Part shown: positions 12,431 to 20,936 of the stretch, piece after piece
How the letters are laid out: each line of letters opens with the position of its first letter
Numbering within the stretch: the stretch's first letter is position 1
Source: Pristionchus mayeri
Taxonomy: Eukaryota; Nematoda; Chromadorea; Rhabditida; Neodiplogasteridae
Assembly: GCA_036245805.1 (NCBI GenBank)
Contig: BTRK01000006.1
Span: forward strand, 15,532,365-15,596,364
Reading direction: 5' to 3'
Length of the DNA: 64,000 bases
Notes under the pieces: model-generated
Told to the model about the DNA's origin: nothing
Database searches by the model: none
What the model saw: the letters and a program-made list of their open reading frames with translations, nothing else
Program-made: the position numbers and the translations under genes

Positions 12431-13743
12431 ATGGATGCTACTCAGCAGCAGCCTCAGGTACCGGAGGATATGAAGAGACCTCGAGGAAGACCGAAGAGGG
12501 CTGCGCCTGTCTTCAAGAAGGAGGAGCCGCAGCGTCGGTTTTACTCTTTTATTTCTTCTTTCGGTGAAAGGCGGAACTCATAGTTGTCACTATCATTTGT
12601 TTAGTGTGGGTGAGAAATGATTAAAATAGGATTGGAATAAGGGGTGTGCGTGCAAAAAGTTTCCCGCACTCCTAATTTCCCATGCTCTCTCGTCAGGCAG
12701 AGTGACGAGAGAGCACGGGGAATGAGGAGTGCGGGAAACTTTTTGCACACCCCTGGTTGGAATATTTTTTTTCTGTGTAATCGTCCGGGATGAATGCTTG
12801 ATGGCAGGCAAGCCGATTGTGAAACGATTGTGTTCAGGCCCAGGCCTGAGTACTTTTGCCTGGTATGATAAATAATAATAATGATAACAATAATAATATT
12901 AATAATACTAATATGTTCAGGTGAAGTGGAGATGCAGCGAGTCAGCAGGCATCCTTACCTGGACTTCGCACACGACGAGGGGGGACAGCTTCTTTCGTGT
13001 GGCCTCGCAGTGGTCAGTTGCTTTTGCCTACATCCGCACTAGGCCCCGCCCCCTTGACTACGCCCAGTTATCGATTAATATATCTTACGCTCTTCACTAA
13101 GCAACCTAAGCCTTAGCCTAGGTAGGTGAAGTCTGGTCATAATGCTGTGAACAGTGTCTCTGCCTAGACGCATTTTCTAGTCAGACAAATCGACTCGATG
13201 GGTCGGTCTAATCAGAAATGAGGGGGAGACGAGCCCTCCCCCTTTTTTCATTTACCTCTTAACTCCTCTCACTGGTCATTCTCAGCGAGGTGTGGAAATT
13301 GAAATTGATGGGGGGAATTAAATTCAAATTGGTCAAAATTCAGTCAAAATGAGAAATGAAGGGAGAGGGAAATGAGAGGGGGAGAGGGTTCGTCTCCCCC
13401 TCATTTCTGACTAGACCGACCCCTCTAGTCGATTTTTCTGACTAGAAAATGCGTCTAGCCAGAGACACTGTTCACAGCGCATGCAATCTTATGATAAGGG
13501 ATTGACGTGGAGCAGAGCAAGGGCGGAGTCTAGTGTGGAAGTAAAAATGCTCCATTTTTTGCTTCCCTGTTCCTCTTTTATAACATTTATTCAAATCTGA
13601 AAATGGATCAGAAATTGTGATAATAATATCGATTTCCTGAGATGGTCATAAGGAATGTCGCTTGTGGCAGTGAATCCCTCCTTCCTTAAAATTACTGAAC
13701 ACCCTTGAAATTTAAGTTCCGCGCGTGCCTGACCACGACAAAA

Positions 13744-13805
<62 letters not shown>

Positions 13806-14945
13806 TGCAAAAACAAGGGTTTAGGCACTCGCGGAAATTCAAATAATTTCACGGGTGTTGGGTTACTGTAATCCCCTCCCCCATTCAGGCCCTCTGTGAC
13901 TGTCAGAAGCACGAGTGCCCTGGATGCTTTTGGCTGTGCGCCGATTGTGGCGGAAGAATGTGCAGCGCCATCTGCCAGAAAGGTCAGTTGTCGATTCGGT
14001 GAGCGAAGGGGTATTACGGTATTGGGATACTGTACGATTAGGATCGTACTAGTTAGCTTTATTGCAATAAACAGGGAGAACACGGGGAATGACGTGAGAG
14101 CGAACGAGTATGAAGTAAACTAAAAGAGAGGAGCTGGTGTGGTAGTCGTTTCTCACGTCCATTCTTAGGTCCTTTTGGTTGTAACGTCCTTTCTTAGGTT
14201 GTAACGTCCTTTCTTAGGTTGTAACGTCCTTTCTTAGGTTGTAACGTCCTTTCTTAGGTTGTAACGTCCTTTCTTAGGTCCTTAGGTCCTTTCTTAGGCT
14301 CTAACGTCCTTTCTTAGGCTCTAACGTCCTTTCTTAGGTCCTTAGGTCCTTTCTTAGGCTCTAACGTCCTTTCTTAGGTCCTTAGGTCCTTTCTTAGGCT
14401 CTAACGTCCTTTCTTAGGCTCTAACGTCCTTTCTTAGGCTCTAACGTCCTTTCTTAGGTCCTTAGGTCCTTTCTTAGGCTCTAACGTCCTTTCTTAGGTC
14501 CTTAGGTCCTTTCTTAGGTCCTTAGGTCCTTTCTTAGGCTCTAACGTCCTTTCTTAGGTCCTTAGGTCCTTTCTTAGGCTCTAACGTCCTTTCTTAGGCT
14601 CTAACGTCCTTTCTTAGGTCCTTAGGTCCTTTCTTAGGCTCTAACGTCCTTTCTTAGGTCCTTAGGTCCTTTCTTAGGTTGTAACGTCCATTCTTAGGTC
14701 GCCAATTCGCCGTCGCCTCTTCTGACGACGGAGGAGGAATTGTGAAGAACCCGTACATACCTGAGTCGTACTATGAAGAAATAGAGAAGGAGGAAGAGAA
14801 GAATAAGAAGAAGGAGAAGATTGAGGAAGAGACGATTAAGATGGAGGATGACTCGTCTTCCGGAGTGAATACTAATGAAGCCAAGATGTTGCCGGTGCAC
14901 AAGGATTACGTTGGTGTCAAGAAGGAGCCGGTGGGTAATGATTGA
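12431..14945 (+). CDS. arle-14: ARL14EP/ARLE-14-like protein with AT-hook and cysteine-rich domain
   Basis: Four exons, 12431-12563, 12921-13012, 13889-13982 and 14698-14945, join in phase to give 188 residues. Residues 15-23 (KRPRGRPKR) form an AT-hook-like DNA-binding motif. Residues 78-104 hold eight cysteines in the pattern C-x-C-x4-C-x2-C-x3-C-x2-C-x4-C-x3-C, with the ECPGCFWLCADC core typical of the ARL14 effector protein C-terminal (ARF7EP_C) family. The last exon is a charged, Lys/Glu-rich tail. In C. elegans, ARLE-14 acts with the H3K9 methyltransferase MET-2 in the nucleus, so a chromatin role is plausible by family. I chose the exon 1 donor GTGAAAG at 12564 because it gives the only phase that opens exon 2; a nearer GT at 12538 does not. 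The start is the ATG right after an acceptor-like TTGCAG, which could be a trans-splice site. Introns are loaded with a hairpin, a MITE, a GA microsatellite and a splice-site minisatellite. Confidence 0.85.
12640..12754. repeat. Long hairpin in ARLE-14-like intron 1
   Basis: Inverted arms of about 50 bp: AGGGGTGTGCGTGCAAAAAG on the left pairs with CTTTTTGCACACCCCT on the right, and GCTCTCTCGTC pairs with GACGAGAGAGC at the centre. It is probably a small foldback MITE. Confidence 0.8.
13022..13555. mobile_element. Palindromic MITE in ARLE-14-like intron 2
   Basis: Inverted arms of roughly 200 bp flank an AT/GA-rich centre. Blocks such as AACAGTGTCTCTGCCTAGAC and TAGTCAGACAAATCGA on the left recur inverted near 13420-13475. 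Outer ends pair GCACTAGGCCCCGCCC with GGGCGGAGTCTAGTG. No coding capacity. Confidence 0.75.
13747..13806. repeat. (GA)n microsatellite
   Basis: An almost uninterrupted GA dinucleotide run in intron 2 of the ARLE-14-like gene, with one AA interruption near the right end. Confidence 0.95.
14179..14698 (+). repeat. 26 x 20-bp minisatellite of 3' splice acceptors
   Basis: Twenty-six contiguous 20-bp units come in three variants beginning TTGTAAC, CTCTAAC or TCCTTAG and all ending CGTCCTTTCTTAGG or GGTCCTTTCTTAGG. Reading left to right, the first five and the last unit are the TTGTAAC type and the rest mix the other two. Each unit has a pyrimidine tract followed by TTAG|G, and most carry a branch-point-like CTAAC or GTAAC. 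The final unit supplies the acceptor actually used for exon 4 (AG at 14696-14697). Confidence 0.95.
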
Positions 14946-15078
14946 GATGAGTGATCGATTCCTCCAAGGGTGATCTATCCTTAGTTGACTCCCGTTGCAA
15001 TCCGTTCATTCGGGTTTCACCCCCCATCGTGTTCTCCGTTTCGATCTCTTGTTTTGTTATCTTCGTTAAGCATGCACG

Positions 15079-15084
15079 AATAAA
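15079..15084 (+). promoter_or_regulatory. Poly(A) signal AATAAA of the ARLE-14-like gene
   Basis: Canonical AATAAA 134 bases after the stop codon, followed by a T-rich stretch. Confidence 0.6.
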
Positions 15085-15185
15085 GCGTTCCGTGCACGTC
15101 CCTGCTTGCATGTCTATGTTATTATCGTTACGATACCTTGTTCCATTCGTCTAATGCATGTGATTGTCACCAATTCTCTGAGTAA

Positions 15186-15430
15186 TACCACGGATCTCCT
15201 GTAAGATTGCAGGAGCCCATCCGACAGAAAAAAAATTTTTGAGCAAAGATGTCGCCGAAACCAGATGGACTAGACTCACTGAGGCCGAGGAGAACGCCTA
15301 TCCGTTCCATTTGTTGCCATTTGCATGTTGAGAGGCAATACTGACGTACCGCGTCAATATGCTGTATTTCGGTCACTTTTTGACCTACAATGGTCAATTT
15401 TTTTCAATCTGTGCGTAATGAAGTCATCTA
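15186..15430. mobile_element. Single arm of the ACGGATCTCC foldback family
   Basis: It begins CCACGGATCTCCTGTAA and runs through AAAGATGTCGCCGAAACCAG to GAAGTCATCTA. This is about 90 percent like one arm of the foldback at 17272-18776 and distantly like the arms at 25958-27262. The mariner at 15431 is inserted directly after it. Confidence 0.7.
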
Positions 15431-16675
15431 TTGGGGTGTCCGGAAAGTTCGTATAATTTTTTGTTTTTATTTTTTATTCAATGCTTTACAATTCTCAGTG
15501 ACCAATGTATGCCCCCTTCTTTCTCACTACCTCCCTCCAGCGATTGGGCAGGGTCTCAATTCCTCTCTTCCAGAATGCGGGTTTCTTCGAGACCGCCCAG
15601 TTCACGAAAGCCCTCACCACTTCATCTCGATTCTTGAACTTCTTTCCTTTGCAGAAGTCAGAGAGAGAGAGCGGAAGCAGTTGTAGTCGCATGGGGAGAG
15701 ATCCGGGGAATACGGTGGATGGGGAATCCTCTCGATCTTCAGCTCGTCCATTTTCTTCTGGGTCATCTTCGCTCGATGTGGGCGAGCATTGTCCATCAGA
15801 AGAAGAATTTTGCCCTGGTTCAGGAGCCTGGGAGGGACTCTGATCGCGACATCTTCCAGTTGTTCAGAGAAGAGGTCGGCATTGATGCTGGTGCCAGGGG
15901 CGAGGATCTCCCAGTAGATGGGACCGAGGACTGAGAAGAAGAAGCAGAGGAGTTCCTTCTTTCCGTGCTCTTCCTTCTTCGGGACGGGCGTGGGCTTCTC
16001 ATCTGCATCCACTCATTGAAGTCTCCTCACAGGGTTATCGTACGTGATCCACTTCTCATCTGTAGCGATAATGGAATTGATCCATCAAAGATTGGATCTA
16101 CGATGGAGTAATTCCCGACAGACTTGAACACGATTTTTCAGCTGTTCGGGGGGAGAGGTCATGGGGAATCACTTGTGGGAGTTTCGGCTTCTTCCCAGAT
16201 CGATGGAGGATATCGGACACCGTCGATCTGGGAGTACCAGTATCCTTCTTCAACTTACGCACACTGGCCATGGGCTTGCGCTTCAGTGTGCGGAGAACGA
16301 GAGGCTGATCGAGGGAGGGAGGGCGTCCAGAGCGGGGTTGATCATCGAGACCAAACTCCCCTTTCTTGAAGCGGGAGAACCACTTATAGCAGAAGGGTAT
16401 GGAGGGGGCGTCAGCTCCTTCCGACTGGGCCAGGGCAGAGTGGTCCTCCTTCGCGGATCGGCCAAGACGGTAGTAATGAAGTAAAACTGCTCGGAGGTAG
16501 AGATGGGAATCCATCACAAGAATCAATGTAGCAACTAGGAGACTGATTAAATCCTCTCATTACTCAACGTCAGAATGATGCAATACATTGTTGACAAACA
16601 GATTGCGCAATCACTGCATTTGATCGCGAACTGACTTTTTTCCGAAGCATTATACGAACTTTCCGGACACCCCAA
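15431..16675 (-). mobile_element. Mariner-type DNA transposon
   Basis: Terminal inverted repeats TTGGGGTGTCCGGAAAGTTC (15431 on) and its complement ending at 16675 are flanked by TA on both sides (15429-15430 and 16676-16677), the expected mariner target duplication. The length of 1245 bp is typical for mariner. The transposase on the - strand is broken (next entry). Confidence 0.95.
15495..16526 (-). pseudogene. Mariner transposase, frameshifted
   Basis: On the - strand, 16526-16098 encodes the N-terminal paired-like HTH half (FCYKWFSRFKKGEFGLDDQPRSGRP, shown in part: FKKGEFGLDDQPRSGRP). The catalytic half follows in other frames: ATDEKW (first Asp, about 16040), LLLMDNARPHRAK (second Asp) and PYSPDLSPCDY (third Asp). 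There are 34 residues between the second and third Asp, the mariner DD34D signature. The frame changes at about 16100-16010 and again near 15660-15690, where a GA run lies, and the C-terminus continues to 15495. All three acidic residues survive, but the ORF is split, so the copy is very probably inactive. Confidence 0.85.
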
Positions 16676-16792
16676 TACTTGAGACAAGATGAGCACGAAA
16701 ACACATTCTCTCCGGGATACGGCACAGACTCTTCTGTAGACTGGAATGAAAACATTTTCGACTTCGAATAGACTGGAAAACACGAGAAGGTG

Positions 16793-17010
16793 TCAACAAT
16801 TGAAGATAACTATTCTCACCACAAATGAGGGAACGGCGTCATGTCGGAGTCTTGATGAATTCAATGAACGAAAGAAATCTGATGGTGAGAAGTGACTTGC
16901 ACATAAGTAAGCAGTCGATCTTTGATTTAGATGCTCCATGAGAGATTTTCTTCCTTCTGTGGTCGAACGGACAGCATTCACCCATAGAGGCATCACCCAT
17001 AGAGGTGAAT
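16793..17010 (-). pseudogene. Decayed THAP zinc-finger exon
   Basis: The - strand reads LWVNAVRSTTEGRKSL, YLCASHFSPSDF and RLRHDAVPSFV in one frame. These match the tryptophan, C-x2-H and AVP-box landmarks of the THAP domain and are close to the intact THAP exon at 20937-21185. The N-terminal Cys pair is not in frame: a short duplication (CCTCTATGGGTGATG repeated) shifts the frame near 16985-17005, and mobile-element-like sequence follows beyond 17019. A GTGAGA donor after PSFV is still present. Confidence 0.75.
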
Positions 17011-17018
17011 TGACGTAT

Positions 17019-17271
17019 TAGGTTGGTAAGAAAGTTCTGTCGCGTTTTAAGTATTTTACATTTTGGTTTATCCTGTCCTTCAAAGTTGAACAATCGTCAT
17101 ACGATCTTCAGTTATCTAATAGTGCTTGGTTACTGTTTCGAGAAAACGCTTTCACAGTTTTCTCCAATCACTAATTCTGGCACAGTCAACTGCCAAATTC
17201 ATCGAAATTGATGACAAACCATATTTTTTTATTTGCTCATGGTTGAAATAATGGATTGGCCTGTAACTCAA
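17019..17271. mobile_element. Possible mariner-derived fragment
   Basis: It begins with TTAGGTTGGTAAGAAAGTTC, a mariner-like terminal sequence, directly after the decayed THAP exon. I do not find a matching right end or a transposase. Low confidence. Confidence 0.35.
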
Positions 17272-17322
17272 AGACTGTGCGAGTAATTACTACGCTCGGC
17301 TGGTTCGGTAATGAGGCATTAT

Positions 17323-17396
17323 GTCGGATGAGAACTATGACGTCATACCGCCCTTGATATATCAAAAGCGGTATGACCTCATAGTTCTCATCCGAC
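17323..17396. mobile_element. Hairpin MITE (GTCGGATGAGAAC family), copy 1
   Basis: Near-perfect 74-bp palindrome with outer sequence GTCGGATGAGAACTATGACG and a TTGATATATCAA centre. Contains TGACGTCA, a bZIP (CRE-type) consensus. Confidence 0.9.
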
Positions 17397-18179
17397 CTAC
17401 GGCAATGAGTATCACGGATCTCCTCTAAAAATTTAGCAAAATTAAACCCTTTTGCGACAGAAAAAATTTTGATCAAAGATGTCGCCGAAACCAGATGAAA
17501 TAGACTCACTGAGGCCGAGGAGAACGCCTATCCGCTCCATTTGTCGCCATTTGCATGTTGAGAGGCAATAGTGACCTACCGCGTCAATATGCTGTATTTC
17601 GGTCAATTTTTGACCTACAATGAGCAATTTTTTTCAATCTGTCCGTAATGAAGTCATCTACAAAAATGTCCATTAACAATACGCTCGAAAATGACGTCTT
17701 ACCTAAGTTATCATGCACAAACGATTTTTTAAACCATATTTTGCAAATTTTCTCGAAATTTTTCGCTTAACACGATTTTTATTTTTGATTCTTATTCCCC
17801 ATCCTCGAATTGAGGCATGTATTCTTTTCATTTGTCGTGTATCCTGCTTCTACATAGTGCTACTCAATAGGGAGTCCGGACTTTGCGACATTTGAGCCTA
17901 CAACACGTTTCGGACCGTATCTCGGTTCAAAATCATGCAAATAAGCGCTCAAAAAAGGCAATCGAAAGCTCCCGAGGAGCCGAATCGAAATGACTCAGAG
18001 GTTGAAGTCACCAAAATGGCTAATTTTTCAGATATTTCGAAAATTCTAAAATCTATCGGCTATTTGTGCCTAACATACAGTGTTTTGGGCAAGTATTGTT
18101 CAATATGATGCTCAATGTATAACCCATTGATTTATGATGATATTTATGATATGCTGGAAGATCGAGCAGGAAGTGGAAG

Positions 18180-18310
18180 TGCACGAGGATGGGAGAGATA
18201 TTTCTGCTGCTGCTATCTACGACCTTATTCATAGTGATCTCTCGCATTACTTCGATAATCTGAGGAACGTGGTTCACCATGATTCTGATGTAGGAAATAC
18301 TGATAAGTAA
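18180..18310 (+). other. Unexplained open frame in foldback loop
   Basis: In the unique loop of the foldback, a frame reads EVEVHEDGRDISAAAIYDLI then SDLSHYFDNLRNVVHHDSD and ends at TAA. It has coding-like composition, unlike the surrounding arms. I do not recognise it. It may be a captured exon fragment or chance. Confidence 0.3.
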
Positions 18311-18654
18311 CTGTAGTAGTATGATCAAAGTGTAATGTGAAGAACAATACTTGCTCAAAACACTTTATATTCGAAATATCTAAAAAAATTAGCCATTTTG
18401 GTGACTTCAACCTCTGAGTCATTTCGGAAAAAATCCATTTTTCATGATAACTTAGGTAAGACGTCATTTTCGTGCATATTGTTGCCTCTCAACATGCAAA
18501 TGGCGACAAATGGAGCGGATAGGCGTTCTCCTCGGCCTCAGTGAGTCTATTTCATCTGGTTTCGGCGACATCTTTGATCAAAATTTTTTCTGTCGCAAAA
18601 GGGTTTCATTTTGCTAAATTTTTAGAGGAGATCCGTGATACTCATTGCCGTAGG

Positions 18655-18726
18655 TCGGATGAGAACTATGAGGTCATACCGCTTTTGATATATCAAGGGC
18701 GGTATGACGTCATAGTTCTCATCCGA
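18655..18726. mobile_element. Hairpin MITE (GTCGGATGAGAAC family), copy 2
   Basis: Inverted counterpart of copy 1 within the other arm of the foldback; same TGACGTCA core. Confidence 0.9.
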
Positions 18727-18807
18727 CATAATGCCTCATTACCGAACCAGCCGAGCGTAGTAATTACTCGCACAGTCTCCGAGCGTAGTAATTACTCGCA
18801 CAGTCTT

Positions 18808-20263
18808 CTTAAAAAATCGGGAAAAATTTGGCAAATAACTTTACTGTTGACAACTTTCTGATTCGACCAAAACTGATAATTCTGGGATCGATAAACCGCA
18901 CTTTGAATTGAAAAATAAATATTTTCCCTATCACGCAGTAGAAACGCAGAGGTTTTTATTGCGGAATATGAAAGACCAATCTATCATATATCTTAGAAAA
19001 AAATATGGAGGAAAAATTTTATACCGTATTTTTTGATAATCGCGATTAAATGTGAGGCACCGAGGTGACGAATAGGAAATAATTGAAATATTCTACATTT
19101 TACTTTGAACTTTGACCAGCTTTATGATGTTTCATTTTGTATAACACAGTATACATCGAAAAATGTTCAAAGGAGATCGGATTCAGTAGTTTCCAAAAAT
19201 TCGATTTTCAACTCTCGGATTTTGGCATGTTTAGGGGAATGTAAAATATCTTTATCAAAGTTAACTTCCATTGGTCATATGCTGAGGTTCAAGTACAGTA
19301 GGGAGTCTATCACAATACATAGAACTCGACCCTTGTAATTACTCAAAACATCTAGATATTCACAATCGAATTTACGAAAATTAAAGATCCGAAAAACAAA
19401 ACAAATTGATTCTCACCAGATATCGCTAAAATCGATCAGATTTAAACGTCAAAATTCATGTTTTTACCGTATAAGTCATCAAACACACTGATTTGTACAG
19501 CACACACCATTTGCTATTTTTTGTTGTTTCAAAGAGATAGAAATATTTTTTTCCAGAAACAAGCAATATTATTGTGTTCATTGGGAATTCATACTCTTAT
19601 GATCATAAATTGAATTGTGATGTTCAAATCTGATCGATTTTTGCGAAATCTGGGGAGAATCAATTTGTTTTGTTTTTCGGATCTTTCATTTTCGTAAATT
19701 CGATTGCGAATATCTAGATGTTTTGAGTAATTACAAGGGTCGAGTTCTATGTATTGTGATAGACTCCCTACTGTACTTGAACCTCAGCATATGACCAATG
19801 GAAGTTAACTTTGATAAAAATATTTTACATTCCCCTAAACATGCCAAAATCCGAGAGTTGAAAATCGAATTTTTGGGAACTACTGAATCCGATCTCCTTT
19901 GAACATTTTTCGATGTATACTTTGTTATACAAAATGAAACATCATAAAGCTGGTCAAAGTTCAAAGTAAAATGTAGAATATTTCAATTATTTCCTATTCG
20001 TCACCTCGGTGCCTCACATTTAATCGCGATTATCAAAAAATACGGTATAAAATTTTTCCTTCATATTTTTTTCTAAGATACGTGAGAGATTGGTCTTTCA
20101 TATTCCGCAATAAAAACCTCTGCGTTTCTACTGCGTGATAGGGAAAATATTTATTTTCACTTCAAAATGCGGTTTATCGATCCCAAAATTATCAGTTTTG
20201 GTCGAATCAGAAAGTTGTCAACAGTAAAGTTATTTGTCAAATTTTTCCTGATTTTTTAAGACC
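18808..20263. mobile_element. Large foldback element, about 1.46 kb
   Basis: Ends CTTAAAAAATCGGGAAAAAT (left) and its near complement (right). Arms of about 670 bp (18808-19480 and 19590-20263) are nearly identical, as shown by mirrored 77-codon frames at 19105-19338 (+) and 19731-19964 (-). The centre is about 100 bp. No transposase. Confidence 0.9.
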
Positions 20264-20493
20264 TCCGCCGTCCCTGTAGCCCTTCTGCGGACTGAAATAC
20301 AGTGTAGCCGATAGTAAAACCGGAAAATGTCTAAAAGCCGGCTCTGGGACAAATAATCTGGTTCCTTCGATTTTTTGTCCTTAGTACCTTATACCATCAA
20401 TATATGGCTAATATTAAAAATCTTTGAAAAAAATCGTTCACGACTTCCTCCATCGACTCGTGATACCTGTGTTACATTCTATGAATTTTTTAG

Positions 20494-20607
20494 ATGTACT
20501 GTCCATCCACTGGCACTTCTCGTCCATTCTATAAGACAAATATTGTAATCCCCGATGGGAAGGAACCGAATAAGGACTCTGCTGAGGTACACGTCCCCGA
20601 GAGTAAG
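20494..20607 (+). pseudogene. Orphan 39-codon family exon
   Basis: After a TTTTTTAG acceptor it reads MYCPSTGTSRPF...GKEPNKDSAE, the same exon type that is amplified at 27279, 46905 and 61625. The frame ends in TAG immediately before the GTGAGG donor, so it cannot join onward as its relatives do unless an earlier GTACAC donor is used. It is probably the leftover of an upstream gene copy. Confidence 0.65.
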
Positions 20608-20831
20608 TAGGTGAGGGAACACAATTTTTCATTTTTTTGCACTATTTCTAAGAGTTTGTTGTGATTTGAAAATATCTGAATTTTATATATCATCGTCAGT
20701 CATAGTTCTCATTGATATTCGCAGGATATGTCCCTAGACAGCGAGAGAATCTAAGATAAACGGGACCTCTTCGCATCTCTCGCTGTTCAGAGACACGTCT
20801 AGCGAGCTCAATTAGCTCCATGGCGGCACTA

Positions 20832-20908
20832 GGTCGGAGGAGAACGATGACGTCATGCCGCCTTTGATACATCAAAAGCGGCATAACGTCACTGTTCTCA
20901 TCCGACCT
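20832..20908. mobile_element. Hairpin MITE copy 3, just upstream of THAP gene start
   Basis: GGTCGGAGGAGAAC ... GTTCTCATCCGACC palindrome with a perfect TGACGTCA at about 20847. It ends about 28 bases before the THAP start codon at 20937, so it lies in the likely 5' UTR or core promoter. Confidence 0.85.
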
Positions 20909-20936
20909 CATTCCCCTCAAATTGACACCATGGCAG

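Larger units (their letters stand above)
17272..18776. mobile_element. Foldback element with two embedded hairpin MITEs
   Basis: Near-identical inverted arms: 17272-17690 matches the complement of about 18450-18776, and inner arms at about 17989-18105 match 18335-18430. Each outer arm carries a copy of the GTCGGATGAGAAC hairpin MITE (17323-17396 and 18655-18726), so the arms were copied together. The motif CCGAGCGTAGTAATTACTCG is duplicated at the right end (about 18749 and 18778). The mirrored ~90-codon frames on the arms are not evidence of a gene. Confidence 0.85.

Noticed and set aside
19105..19964. Mirrored 77-codon open frames
   Set aside because: They are the two arms of one foldback element and carry no domain; the same applies to pairs at 43304/45066, 42653/45741 and 48926/50309.
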